This document shows, piece by piece, positions 48,522-57,968 of a stretch of 64,000 nt of DNA. The notes under the pieces are model-generated. The model saw nothing but the letters and a program-made list of their open reading frames with translations, ran no database searches and was not told the DNA's origin. Source of the DNA: JAKFWF01 sp963732635 (GTDB taxonomy: Bacteria; Pseudomonadota; Alphaproteobacteria; Rhizobiales; Hyphomicrobiaceae); assembly GCA_963732635.1 (NCBI GenBank), contig CAVTAL010000007.1, positions 353,708 to 417,707 on the forward strand, in the 5' to 3' direction. Each line of letters starts with the position of its first letter. Position 1 is the stretch's first letter. A program made the translations under genes and the position numbers.

Positions 48522-50577
48522 TCAAACGAGATGCAGGGCGGAAACGGCCAGATCGATGATCTTGATGCCAATGAACGGCACCACCAATCCTCCGAGGCCA
48601 TAGATCAGCAGGTTGCGGCGCAGCAGGGCTTCGGCCCCGACCGGTCGATAGGTGATGCCCTTCAACGCCAACGGGATCAGCGCAATGATGATGAGGGCAT
48701 TGAAGATCACTGCCGACAGGATCGCGCTTTCTGGCGTCGCCAATCGCATGATGTTCAAGGCGCCGAGTTCCGGATAGGTCACAAGAAACAGCGCCGGAAT
48801 GATCGCGAAATACTTGGCGACATCATTGGCGATCGAGAACGTCGTCAACGAGCCGCGTGTCATCAGTAGCTGCTTGCCGATGCTCGTCACCTCGATCAGC
48901 TTGGTCGGGTTGCTGTCGAGGTCGACCATGTTGCCGGCTTCGCGCGCTGCCTGGGTGCCGGACTGCATGGCGACACCGACATCGGCCTGGGCCAGAGCGG
49001 GTGCATCGTTGGTGCCGTCACCGCACATGGCGACCAGGCGGCCCTTGGCCTGCTCCGACTTGATGTAGGCGAGCTTGTCCTGCGGCGTCGCTTCCGCGAT
49101 GTAGTCGTCGACACCGGCTTCGGTGGCGATGGCTGCGGCGGTCACCGGATTGTCGCCGGTCACCATTACCGTCTTGATGCCCATGGCGCGCAGTTCGGCG
49201 AACCGCGCCTTGATGTCCGGCTTCACCACATCCTTCAGGTGGATGACGCCGAGCAGCTGCTTGTCGCTGACCACCGCCAGCGGCGTGCCGCCCGAGCGCG
49301 AGATGGATCTCGACGGCTTCACGGAATGCGATCGGCGCCTGCTGCATGGTCTGGCCGGCATGTTTCAGGATGGCGTCGACGGCACCTTTGCGGACGCTGC
49401 GACCATCGATATCGATACCGGAGATGCGGGTCTGAGCGGAAAACGGTACAAAGACCGGGTTCTTGCCGTCATGGTTCGGCTCGGACAATCCATGACTGCC
49501 CTTCGCTAGCGCGACAATCGAGCGGCCTTCGGGGGTCTCGTCGGCTAAAGAAGCCGCAATTGCTGCCTCGGCAACTTGAGCGGCTGTCACGCCGGGGACC
49601 GGCAGGAATGCGGTCGCAAGTCGGTTGCCGAAGGTGATGGTGCCGGTCTTGTCGAGCAGCAGCACATCCACGTCGCCGGCGGCTTCGACGGCTCGGCCGG
49701 ACGTCGCCACCACGTTGAACCGGATCAGGCGATCCATGCCGGCGATGCCGATCGCCGATAGGAGGCCGCCGATCGTCGTCGGAATTAGCGTGACGAGCAG
49801 CGCCACCAGCATTGTGATCGACAACGTCGTGCCGGAATATCCGGCCAGCCCCCACAGGGTTGCGACGGCGATGAGAAAGATCAGCGTCATGCCGGAAAGC
49901 AGGATCGACAGCGCCAGTTCGTTCGGTGTCTTCTGGCGTTGCGCGCCTTCCACCAAGGCGATCATCCGATCGAGGAACGACGAGCCTTGACTGGCGGTAA
50001 CGCGCACCTTGATCCAGTCGGATAGTACCACCGTGCCGCCGGTGACCGCCGAGCGATCGCCGCCCGACTCGCGGATTACCGGCGCCGACTCGCCGGTGAC
50101 TGCCGACTCGTTGACCGAGGCGATGCCTTCGACCACCTCGCCATCGGTCGGGATGGTGTCGCCAGCCTCGACCAGCACAACCTCGCCGACCTCGAGATCA
50201 AGCGCGGACTTGGGCTCCCACAGGTCATCCTTCGGGTCGTCCGGGTGGAGCAGCAGCTTGGCGCGTGTGTCGCTGCGTGTGCGCCGCAGGGCATCGGCCT
50301 GCGCCTTGCCGCGTCCCTCGGCGATCGCTTCTGCAAAGTTTGCGAATAGCACCGTGAACCACAACCAGGCGGCGATCTGGCCGGTAAATAGTAATCCGGC
50401 GCGTCCAAGTGCGATGTCGCGGATGAGCACCAGAGTGACGAGTAGGGCGACTACCCCCGTCACGAACATCACCGGATTGCGCACGAGCTTCTTCGGCGCA
50501 AGCTTAATGAATGAGTCGAGCACGGCCTGTCGCAGCAACGACGGCTCGAACAATGGCGGTGAGACTTTGGACGACAT
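48522..50577 (-). CDS. kdpB: K+-transporting ATPase catalytic subunit KdpB, one frameshift
   Basis: About 684 residues when one extra C near 49302 is removed (AVEII..SRSGGTPLAVV). The P-type ATPase motifs are intact: TGES (actuator), LLLDKTGTITFGN with the phosphorylated Asp, MVTGDNPVTAAA, and MCGDGTNDAPALAQADVGVAM. It hydrolyses ATP to drive K+ import through KdpA. The start is MSSKVSPPLF at 50577, after GGACAAT. As the operon is otherwise intact, I regard the frame break as a likely sequencing error. Confidence 0.93.
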
Positions 50578-50590
50578 GGTGCATTGTCCT

Positions 50591-52300
50591 TTAGAAGGTC
50601 TTGCCCGCGAGCATCTGGAAGTGCTCGACGATCGGACCAAGGGCGAGTGAGGGGAAGTACTGCAGGCCGCCGAGGATGAGGATCACGCCGATCAGCAGGC
50701 CAATGAACAACCCACCGTGGGTCGGGAACGTACCGGGCGAAGCCGGCACCTTTTTCTTCGCCGCAATCGAACCGGCGATTGCCATGACCGGGATCACGTA
50801 GGCGAAACGGCCGAGCATCATCGCGATGCCGAGCGTGGTGTTGTACCAGGGCGTATTGGCCGAGAGGCCCGCGAAGGCCGAGCCGTTGTTGCCGGCCGCC
50901 GAGGAGTAGGCATAGAGGATTTCAGAAAGACCATGCGGGCCCGCGTTCGCCAGGCTTTCGAGCGCCTTCGGCAACATCGCCGATATGGCGGTGAAGGTGA
51001 GGATCGCGAACGGCAGGATGAGCAGGGCCAGGATCGCAAGCTTCATCTCCCGCGCCTCGATCTTCTTGCCGAGATATTCCGGTGTGCGGCCGACCATCAA
51101 GCCGGCGATGAACACCGTCAGGATCGCCATGACGATCATGCCGTAGAGGCCGGAGCCGGTACCGCCGGGAAGAATTTCACCGAGCTGGATCATCACCAGC
51201 GGCACGAGGCCACCGAGCGGCGTCAGGGAATCGTGCATCGCATTGACCGCGCCGCATGACAGGCCCGTGGTCGCAACGACGTAGAGTGCCGTCAGTGCCT
51301 GGCCGAAGCGGACTTCCTTGCCTTCCATGTTGCCGCCGACCGCATCGATACCGGCCTGCACCAGCAGCGGATTGCCCGAGGTCTCGGCGGCATAGACGCC
51401 GGCGACGCCGGCCACCAGCAGTACGCCCATGACCGTGAGCAATGCATGGCCTTGGCGAGCGTCGCCCACCATGCGGCCGAAGGTGAAGGTGAGTGCGGTC
51501 GAGATCAGCAGCATGCTCCAGATCGAAAGGATGTTCGACCAGACGTTCGGGTTTTCGAATGGATGCGCCGCATTGGCGTTGAAGAAGCCGCCGCCATTGG
51601 TGCCGAGCTGCTTGATCGCCTCCTGGCTCGCGACCGGCCCGAGCGCGATCGTCTGTTTGGCGCCTTCGAGCGTCGTCGCATCGACACTGCCGGCCAGTGT
51701 CTGCGGAACGCCCGTGAGCGCGAATGCGAGTGCCAGAATGAGCGACAGGGGCAACAGCACATAGAGAGTTGCGCGGGTCATATCGACCCAGAAATTGCCG
51801 AGCTGCGAAGTCCCGGCGCTCGCGAAGGCACGCGTCACCGCTACCGCCAAGGCTATGCCGGTCGCCGCGGAGAGGAAGTTGTGCACCGTCAAGCCCGCCA
51901 TCTGTACCAGATGGCTCATCGTCGATTCGCCGCCATAGGACTGCCAGTTGGTGTTGGTGACGAAGCTGACGGCGGTGTTGAATGCCAGGTCGGGCGCAAC
52001 GCCGGCGAAGCCTTGCGGATTGAGCGGCAAGACCGCCTGCAATCGCATGATGGCATACAGCAGCACGAAGCCGACGGCGCTGAACAGAAGCATGGCAAGC
52101 GTGTAGCCAAGCCAATTCTGCTCCTTGTCCGACCTGATGCCGCAGGCGAGATAGAGGCCGCGCTCCAATGGCCCGAGAACTGGAGAAAGCAGCGTCCGTT
52201 CGCCTTGAAAGACGCTCGCCATGTAGAAGCCGAGAGGCCGTGCCGCGATCAGCACAGCGCCCAGCACGGCTGCGATTTGAAGCCAACCGAAGATGGTCAT
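50591..52300 (-). CDS. kdpA: K+-transporting ATPase potassium-binding subunit KdpA
   Basis: A 569-residue channel-like subunit with about ten membrane helices. The four selectivity-filter repeats can be seen in TNTNWQSYGGE, LGTNGGGFFNAN, TTGLSCGAVNAM and SAAGNNGSAFAGL. Homologous to KtrB/TrkH, it binds K+ and passes it to KdpB. The full family length is intact. It starts 19 bases after kdpF and ends 13 bases before kdpB. Confidence 0.97.
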   Translation of the reverse strand: MTIFGWLQIAAVLGAVLIAARPLGFYMASVFQGERTLLSPVLGPLERGLYLACGIRSDKEQNWLGYTLAMLLFSAVGFVLLYAIMRLQAVLPLNPQGFAGVAPDLAFNTAVSFVTNTNWQSYGGESTMSHLVQMAGLTVHNFLSAATGIALAVAVTRAFASAGTSQLGNFWVDMTRATLYVLLPLSLILALAFALTGVPQTLAGSVDATTLEGAKQTIALGPVASQEAIKQLGTNGGGFFNANAAHPFENPNVWSNILSIWSMLLISTALTFTFGRMVGDARQGHALLTVMGVLLVAGVAGVYAAETSGNPLLVQAGIDAVGGNMEGKEVRFGQALTALYVVATTGLSCGAVNAMHDSLTPLGGLVPLVMIQLGEILPGGTGSGLYGMIVMAILTVFIAGLMVGRTPEYLGKKIEAREMKLAILALLILPFAILTFTAISAMLPKALESLANAGPHGLSEILYAYSSAAGNNGSAFAGLSANTPWYNTTLGIAMMLGRFAYVIPVMAIAGSIAAKKKVPASPGTFPTHGGLFIGLLIGVILILGGLQYFPSLALGPIVEHFQMLAGKTF

Positions 52301-52319
52301 TTGGGGGTCCTTGTGCGCC

Positions 52320-52406
52320 CTAGAACTTCTCGGGGCGAAGCAGCGTGTAGATGAGGTACGCGGCGAGGCCGATGGCGACGAGCAGGCCGATGAGAGGTTC
52401 GGTCAT
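52320..52406 (-). CDS. kdpF: KdpF small subunit
   Basis: A 28-residue single-helix protein (MTEPLIGLLVAIGLAAYLIY then TLLRPEKF) matching KdpF in length, hydrophobicity and the C-terminal RPEKF. It stabilises the KdpABC complex within the membrane. Its start overlaps the stop of the 32-residue ORF upstream (ATGA). Confidence 0.93.
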   Translation of the reverse strand: MTEPLIGLLVAIGLAAYLIYTLLRPEKF

Positions 52407-52501
52407 GGGAAGGGCCTCAGGCTCTTGCACAAAGAGTGGCAGTAGCCGGCCAACAACGCGAACAGGCCGATGCCTAGTCCGAGAAAGATGAGGTCGAGCA
52501 T
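52403..52501 (-). CDS. 32-residue membrane ORF heading the kdp operon
   Basis: The peptide begins MLDLIFLGLGIGLFALLAGY and ends CHSLCKSLRPFP, one membrane helix of about 20 residues with a short basic tail. AGGAG lies 10 bases before the ATG and its TGA overlaps the kdpF ATG, so it should be translated with kdpF. Similar tiny ORFs occur ahead of kdpF in some Hyphomicrobiales and are often not annotated. It may be an additional single-helix subunit of the pump. Confidence 0.7.
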   Translation of the reverse strand: MLDLIFLGLGIGLFALLAGYCHSLCKSLRPFP

Positions 52502-53230
52502 GGTGGCGCGTCTCCTGTGCAGTGACAGGAGGAACAATGGACATCGGCGCATCAATTATCGATGGGGAAGACGGGCCGCGAGCATAAAGCTTGCATAAAG
52601 ATCCTGACCAATGACGCTTCAATCGCGGCTGGGCAAAGCACTAACGTCGCGCGCACGATTGTGGCGCCGTGCCGAACATTCGCGCTTTGTCAAACTTCTA
52701 CGATTGCGATCAGTGGTTGCTGTCTGTCGACTTGCCAAGCAGGTGGTATCCGAACGTCGACTTCCTGCGAAATCCCTTGGCACCACAGTACGTGCTATGG
52801 CGTCACCCCGACCGTCCCTATATGTCGGCCATTGTCCGCTATCCTACTCACCACCTGCCGGACCGAAAGCTCGAGCAGGCATATTCCCGAATTGACGCTC
52901 CTGGCCCACCTCTTCCGGTCGTGCGCAGAGCAATTGCCGACGCGACCAGGGTAGGAGCTGCCGAAGTGCGGCAGGCCGTCGCACAATGTCTCTTGCTGGG
53001 GGTAGGGCTGCCGGTCGGCGGGAAGGTTGCAACTCACGCACGTGACCCGTTGCAGAAGTCGCGCGGGCAGCAATTCGCTGGCTCCGGCGAGTCCGCTTGC
53101 CAACTCATCGCGTCAGCAGAAGTTGTGTTCGTATCGCAGCCTACCGCGGTTAAGAAGGCGAGTTGCGCTTGTGATCGGCAAACTACGACCACGCCCGCGC
53201 AAACCCCAACCGCGATGCCGTTGGCTCGCA
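52502..53230. other. kdp promoter side and gene-free region
   Basis: The kdp promoter must lie in the first part (about 52502-52650). No protein-coding gene is convincing in the remaining 600 bases; the plus-strand frame opening at 52669 has no family resemblance and runs into the opposing methyltransferase gene. Confidence 0.5.
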
Positions 53231-54088
53231 TCAGGGGGCCCGACCAACGAATACTGTTTGGATCGCCCGATACTGGAACTCTGGGTCATTCAATATGTGA
53301 CCAGGTGAGCCGAGATCACCCAATTGCTGCCAAATCGCTTTTTCTTCCGATGGCAGATCTGTTTGCGCCGCTTGAGCGGCGAAGAACTTGAGCAGATCGG
53401 AAAGGAACCTCTTCTCGACTTCACGTAAGGGTGAACAGCGAACCATCAACGTCGGCCTTTGCCGGACATCGACCAGACCAGCCGCCCGCATGTATTGCGC
53501 TAGATAAGGAATCCGCAATAAACCCTGATCATTCTGACTGCCGCCGCGTGCCACTGCCTCGTACCGACGCAAACACAGCGTGTATGGCCGCGGCAAGAGC
53601 TGCTGCCCTGTCGGGTCGTAGTCTTTGAGCGCGATCAAGCCGCCAGGGCGAACAACACGGCGGAGTTCATTGATGGCTCTGCCGACCTCCGCCTCGGACA
53701 GATATTGCATGGTATTGGCGCACCAAACGGCATCGAAACTTTGATCGCCGTAGGGGAGAGCAAGAATGCTGCCGACATCGACAGAGGTAAGGTTGGACCA
53801 CGTATTCTGTGCAGCCCTTGACTGCACGGTCTTCACATTTTCTAGAGCCAGATCGATGGCGCTCACCTTACCTCCAGCACCGACCAGTTCGATCATCAGT
53901 GGGAGAAAGCTGCCACCACCACAGGCGGCGTCCAGAACATTCCAATTTGGCTGAATGCCAACCCACCGAAGCATCTCTTCGTATTCAGGCTGCATCGCAA
54001 GAAAGTGGTTATCCAGCCAATCAGATGACGCAAGAACGTGCCCTGTCGAACTGCCGTGTGATGTTGTGTCTTGGTGCGATGTGGACAT
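53231..54088 (-). CDS. Class I SAM-dependent methyltransferase (Methyltransf_11/UbiE type)
   Basis: A 285-residue enzyme. The SAM motif NVLDAACGGGSFLP is at about residues 50-63; acidic motif II is KVSAIDLALEN; and FDAVWCANTMQYLSEAEVGRA with RVVRPGGLIALKD completes the fold. The C-terminus carries a cap domain. ATG 54088 (MSTSHQDT) is selected; the frame stays open upstream but inside the neighbouring gene's end. It follows the O-methyltransferase gene by 59 bases and could be in the same operon. The substrate is unknown. Confidence 0.85.
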   Translation of the reverse strand: MSTSHQDTTSHGSSTGHVLASSDWLDNHFLAMQPEYEEMLRWVGIQPNWNVLDAACGGGSFLPLMIELVGAGGKVSAIDLALENVKTVQSRAAQNTWSNLTSVDVGSILALPYGDQSFDAVWCANTMQYLSEAEVGRAINELRRVVRPGGLIALKDYDPTGQQLLPRPYTLCLRRYEAVARGGSQNDQGLLRIPYLAQYMRAAGLVDVRQRPTLMVRCSPLREVEKRFLSDLLKFFAAQAAQTDLPSEEKAIWQQLGDLGSPGHILNDPEFQYRAIQTVFVGRAP

Positions 54089-54147
54089 GCGTGCGCCCTC
54101 GGGATGGTCGATCAACGTTTTCAGCCTTGTGTCAGGTTGCGCTGACC

Positions 54148-55146
54148 TCACGCCTTCCGGGCTCTGACGATACTGGCCCCATTCGGCCCCGCTCCGAAAA
54201 GGACCGAAACTTCTTTGAAACCAGCCTCTTCGAGCCATGAGCGATGCTCGGCTTCGGAATAGGATTGGCCGTCGCTGTAGAGGCTGAGAAAGACGAGGTT
54301 CATGCCGACAGCTGCCTCTGGCGAAAGTTGGGCGTCATCAAGCACATGTCCAATGATGAGCAGTTCGCCGCCGGTTCGAATAGCAGCGCCAACATTGCGC
54401 AGAGCGAGGCGCGCCTGTTCCGGCGACAGGACTTGCAGCAGATAGCGCAAGACCGCCACATCGTGTGTGCCTGCTGGTGGCGTGGCGAGAATATCCCTCG
54501 CCACGACGTCGATCCGCGGCGTCAGGCCGGCTGCCTCAACGAACGTCTTTGCGATTGCAGCGACCCTCGGCAATTCAAGGACGGTTGCGCGGAGAGACGC
54601 GCAGCTCTGGCAGGCCGCGATCGCGACGCCGCCCGAACCTCCGCCGACATCGAGAAGACCTTTGAAGCGATCGAAATCGTACGCCGTCGCCAATTGACGG
54701 CCCGTCGCCATGGCTCCCGCATGAAGGCCGCGGAAGAACGCGCCGAGTTCGCTATCCGACATCGCGCTGAAGTCGTGTCGGGCATGGGGCTGGCCCGATG
54801 CGATGGATTGCGCAACGCCGAGAGCCGCGCTCCACATGTCGGTATAAAGTTCATGCGCGCTGCCCATGTAGGCCGGGCGCCCTTTGACCAGATAGGCATC
54901 GGCCTCAGGCGTGTTGGCAAAGAGATCCTCCGCAACGGTCAGCAAATTGGCGTGCGCCAGTGCGTACAGCAGTGGACTGAGCTTATCGGGGCGAAGCCCG
55001 AGGGCGTTGCTCAGCTTCACCGCAGTCATCGGACCATTTGCTAGAGGGGTGAACACGTCGAGTTGCATCCCCGCCAACATCGCCATGGGACGATAGATGG
55101 CGTAGGCGTGGCCTTGGATGGTCGACGGCGGAGGCAACTTCGTCAT
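54148..55146 (-). CDS. O-methyltransferase, plant-COMT/hydroxyneurosporene type (Methyltransf_2)
   Basis: About 332 residues. A winged-helix dimerisation domain (residues 1-110, with MAMLAGMQLDVFTPLANGP, LSNALGLRPDKLSPLLYAL) precedes the SAM domain with LLDVGGGSGGVAIAA, motif DVVARDI, and AVLRYLLQVLSPEQA. The histidine acting as general base in plant enzymes (usually in L.H.LHDW) is replaced by RYLLQVL. Carotenoid, quinone and polyketide OMTs belong here. GGAG precedes ATG 55146. It is divergent from the methyltransferase at 55342. Confidence 0.88.
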   Translation of the reverse strand: MTKLPPPSTIQGHAYAIYRPMAMLAGMQLDVFTPLANGPMTAVKLSNALGLRPDKLSPLLYALAHANLLTVAEDLFANTPEADAYLVKGRPAYMGSAHELYTDMWSAALGVAQSIASGQPHARHDFSAMSDSELGAFFRGLHAGAMATGRQLATAYDFDRFKGLLDVGGGSGGVAIAACQSCASLRATVLELPRVAAIAKTFVEAAGLTPRIDVVARDILATPPAGTHDVAVLRYLLQVLSPEQARLALRNVGAAIRTGGELLIIGHVLDDAQLSPEAAVGMNLVFLSLYSDGQSYSEAEHRSWLEEAGFKEVSVLFGAGPNGASIVRARKA

Positions 55147-55341
55147 TGGCAGTCTCTCCAATTTCGTGATCGTTGTCCGCATTCATTGTATTCGAGCGAC
55201 AAAATGTATGTGACGCTATCGTATCTAAGATCGGCCAGTTCGCAACGGAATTAGGTTGCATTGGGCACACCAGCCGTGCCGCTCGCGCACACGCGTCAGA
55301 TAGGTTAGGTTGCAGACGATTGCTTTGTTTCGGGGACTAAA
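55147..55341. promoter_or_regulatory. Divergent promoter region between two methyltransferase genes
   Basis: These 195 bases hold the promoters of both genes; the stretch 55180-55225 is AT-richer than its surroundings. No clear operator dyad stands out. Confidence 0.4.
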
Positions 55342-56154
55342 ATGGCGGAGCCATCTTTCAAGGACCTTGAGCACGCTGGCTGGAGCCAGCGAGCCGGTGC
55401 CTACGACACTTGGTTTTCGCACATCACATCTCAGGCGCACGAGCCGTTGCTCGACGCGCTTGGACTGCACCTCAGTGGAACCCGCCTTCTCGATGTATGC
55501 ACTGGCACGGGATATCTTGCGGCTGCCGCAGCCAAGCGAGGAGCAATTGCGGAAGGTCTGGACTTCTCGCGGGCAATGGTCGAGCAGGCGCGCGCCAACT
55601 ATCCGACCGTCTCGTTCCGCGAGGGCGACGCCGAGCAGCTTCCATACGACGATCGATCATTCGATCATGTTGCCTGCGCGTTCGGCCACCTCCATCTTTC
55701 GAATGCTGACCAGGCAATTGAAGATGCGCTCCGCGTTCTCAAGCCCGGCGGCCGTTATGCTTTCGCGTCGTGGCGCGCTGATCCCGACGGATACTTTCAG
55801 AGTGTCGTGGACGCGATTGGCCGACACGGGAAAACTGATGTCGGATTGCCGCCTTCGCCGCCGTTCTTCCGGTTTGGTGACCCGCTAGAAACCGAGCGCG
55901 TCTTGCGGGGGGCGGGATTTGTCGATGTGCAAACCCGCACAGTTCGCTTGATGTGGGAGCCGACACGCGCCGAGGATTTGGTGGAATGGATTTACAAGTG
56001 CGGCGTGCGGACGACCATGATGCTTGAGCGCCAGACGCCGGAAGCGCGTGCGGCGATACACGAGGCAATCATCCAGGGTGGCGAAGCGCGAAAGCAAAAT
56101 GGCATCCTGCGTATCCCATTCCCAGCTTCGATCGCGTCAGCGAGACGGCCCTAA
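55342..56154 (+). CDS. Class I SAM-dependent methyltransferase (Methyltransf_11)
   Basis: A 270-residue enzyme. It has LLDVCTGTGYLAAAAAKRG (SAM), GLDFSRAMVEQARANYP, GDAEQLPYDDRSFDHVACAF and LRVLKPGGRYAFASW, the UbiE-like set; an additional C-terminal cap has EPTRAEDLVEWIYKCGVRT. The tail is slightly shorter than typical. It is divergent from the O-methyltransferase gene, suggesting a shared small-molecule pathway, but no other pathway enzyme is next to them. Confidence 0.88.
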   Translation: MAEPSFKDLEHAGWSQRAGAYDTWFSHITSQAHEPLLDALGLHLSGTRLLDVCTGTGYLAAAAAKRGAIAEGLDFSRAMVEQARANYPTVSFREGDAEQLPYDDRSFDHVACAFGHLHLSNADQAIEDALRVLKPGGRYAFASWRADPDGYFQSVVDAIGRHGKTDVGLPPSPPFFRFGDPLETERVLRGAGFVDVQTRTVRLMWEPTRAEDLVEWIYKCGVRTTMMLERQTPEARAAIHEAIIQGGEARKQNGILRIPFPASIASARRP

Positions 56155-56526
56155 CAAGAGAGCAGCGACCCGACCAATACTCCGACGATCGGGCCAGAAC
56201 CAATTGATGCTCGCCCAGTGACACGATCATGTTTGGCTACTTTCGATCCGCCTAGCCCTGCGGGCAGAGACACTTGTACGTGTCACCAGCATGTCGGCTA
56301 ACCTACCCGGGACCGGACGGACTGTGTGTCTGCCTTCGCAATGCAGTCAGCTTCCGTTTTTGGCCCGTCTCGTCGTCCGTCCTACGGTCGGTATGAGATC
56401 ACACCGACCGAACGCTGACAACATGATCGAAGCCTTGGGAAACCATGGCCATGCAGTGGGTTCGACAAGAGCACTGATCGGCGTCAGCATGCGACGTGAC
56501 GCTGCGGCAGAGGACCTGGGCACGAC
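56155..56526. other. No gene seen
   Basis: About 370 bases with no convincing gene, repeat or RNA. It separates the methyltransferases from the integrase remnant. Confidence 0.5.
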
Positions 56527-56832
56527 ATGGAAGACGAACCATCGAAGAGTTCCGAACCGTCCTGGCTCGACCCGAGCAACGACCGCAAGACGCCTTACTC
56601 GGATGCAGAGCTCGACAGACTGACGGACGACCAAATCGCAATGCTAGCGGACACGCCGGCTTGGAAGAAGCTCGTCGCCGATGTCGGCACCCAGCAAGCC
56701 AGAGAGATTGTGAAATCGCGCCTCGCAGGTCGAGACCCGAACAGCTTGGTCAACTGGCAGCCGAGCGGGCACCCGGCACTGAACCTGCTGGGCAACCGGG
56801 GGATGGCCTGTCACCGCGCCGATGGGGCTTGA
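56527..56832 (+). CDS. Small hypothetical protein
   Basis: A 101-residue, acidic protein with helical stretches PYSDAELDRLTDDQIAMLAD and WKKLVADVGTQQAREIVKSR, then DPNSLVNWQPSGHPALN. Its composition is that of a soluble coding sequence, but I know no family and the ribosome site is poor. It may be part of the neighbouring mobile remnant. Confidence 0.5.
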   Translation: MEDEPSKSSEPSWLDPSNDRKTPYSDAELDRLTDDQIAMLADTPAWKKLVADVGTQQAREIVKSRLAGRDPNSLVNWQPSGHPALNLLGNRGMACHRADGA

Positions 56833-56924
56833 TCCCACAAGGAGACATCGGACGACATGTGATCGGCGGCGCGCAAGACGCCGCCGACCGTGTCCGCTGT
56901 CTCGGGGGTATCGCGTCAGTGGTA

Positions 56925-57330
56925 TCAGATGACGATCTTCTCAGCGATTTCGGTCTCATCGTCGACTTCGTTGCCGAGGTGCCTCACGGTACTTTCGATC
57001 TTCGAATGCCCCAACAACAGCTGGAACGAGCGCACTTTTCCGGTTCGCAGACAGATCAGCAACGCCTTCGTGTGCCGCAACGAGTGCGTACCCAATTTGG
57101 CCGGGCCGAGCCCTTTGATCATAACCCACTCCTGCGCCAGCCGCGCGTACTGGCGCATCGTCAATATACCTATGTGGCAGCGATCGGCGAAGAGGTACTG
57201 GTCCGCCGTGCGCCCCGTCAAACGCAGGTACTCGTCGATCGCTGGGCGGGTTTAATCGGCAAAAGATCGCACAATTCATTGCGTAGCCGCGTGGCGGACG
57301 TCTTCGATGCGAGCGGCGACCACGTCGAGC
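56925..57330 (-). pseudogene. Truncated tyrosine recombinase (integrase C-terminal half)
   Basis: The segment carries most of a catalytic domain: LAQEWVMIKGLGPAKLGTHS, SLRHTKALLICLRTG, VRSFQLLLGHSKIESTVRHL (HSLRHTK and LLGHSK catalytic patterns; the last part has the Tyr position as His: TVRHLG instead of TVRYLG). Upstream pieces RIEDV and LLPIKPA are out of frame, and the N-terminal half is missing. The nucleophilic Tyr being replaced would make it inactive. It is a remnant of the short phage-type integrases common in rhizobia. Confidence 0.7.
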
Positions 57331-57416
57331 GGCGTCCTGCGTATCCCCGAATCCGTCCCACTTTGACGCCGGAAGCGAACCGCCCGGCGCGAGAACTTCG
57401 CCCTGCCACATTGCCC

Positions 57417-57887
57417 TTATTGGCTGAGGACCTTCGGCCAGTTTGCATCGGCTTTCCTGATGTATCCGGGAATGTCCTTCTCCCAGTTGAGTTGCACGCG
57501 CGGTGTCGCGTTGAGATAAAGTCGCCCCTCGACAAGTCGCCACGCTTTGGGACTGGCGCCCGATGTGCCGCCGCCGGCCACCGCATAGGCGCAGTAGCCG
57601 CCGTATCGAGGTGCATAGCGGCTAGGGTCGGCGCGAAATGTCCGACGATGTTCGTCGCTGCTGAAGCGCCATGTAGCGCCGTCGTGTTGCAGCGATATAT
57701 CTTCTCGCCCAGGCGTAGGTATGCCCTCGGTGAAATACGCAACCGCGTCGTACCCGCCGATTGCCACGCCTGGCAGGATACCGGTGAAAACCTGCGCCTT
57801 GTTCGCGCGGGCTTTCCACAGAACTGCGCCGGTAGCGCCAGCAACGGCAATCGCAGCGGTACCGATCAGCGCGCGTCGAGAGAACAT
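57417..57887 (-). CDS. YHS-domain exported protein
   Basis: About 156 residues. The N-terminus FSRRALIGTAAIAVAGATGAV has a twin-arginine-type export signal or membrane anchor. A YHS domain follows (IGGYDAVAYFTEG, WRFSSDEHRRTFRADPSRYA, PRYGGYCAYAV). Such periplasmic YHS proteins are thought to bind metal, often copper. AGGAG lies upstream of ATG 57887. The gene at 57969, also exported, lies 81 bases away on the same strand, and the two are likely expressed together. Confidence 0.85.
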   Translation of the reverse strand: MFSRRALIGTAAIAVAGATGAVLWKARANKAQVFTGILPGVAIGGYDAVAYFTEGIPTPGREDISLQHDGATWRFSSDEHRRTFRADPSRYAPRYGGYCAYAVAGGGTSGASPKAWRLVEGRLYLNATPRVQLNWEKDIPGYIRKADANWPKVLSQ

Positions 57888-57968
57888 GGTCTCACTCCTG
57901 CTTGAATTTTGAAAAATTCGATCACCATCGGCCATTGGCCGCTTCGTCCGCCGTTCGGTGATTTCGCA

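Noticed and set aside
47689..48603. 304-codon plus-strand frame antisense to kdpC and kdpD
   Set aside because: It mirrors intact Kdp domains on the minus strand and has no recognisable content.
52669..53391. 240-codon plus-strand frame beyond the kdp promoter
   Set aside because: No family pattern, weak start, and its end overlaps a well-supported methyltransferase on the other strand.
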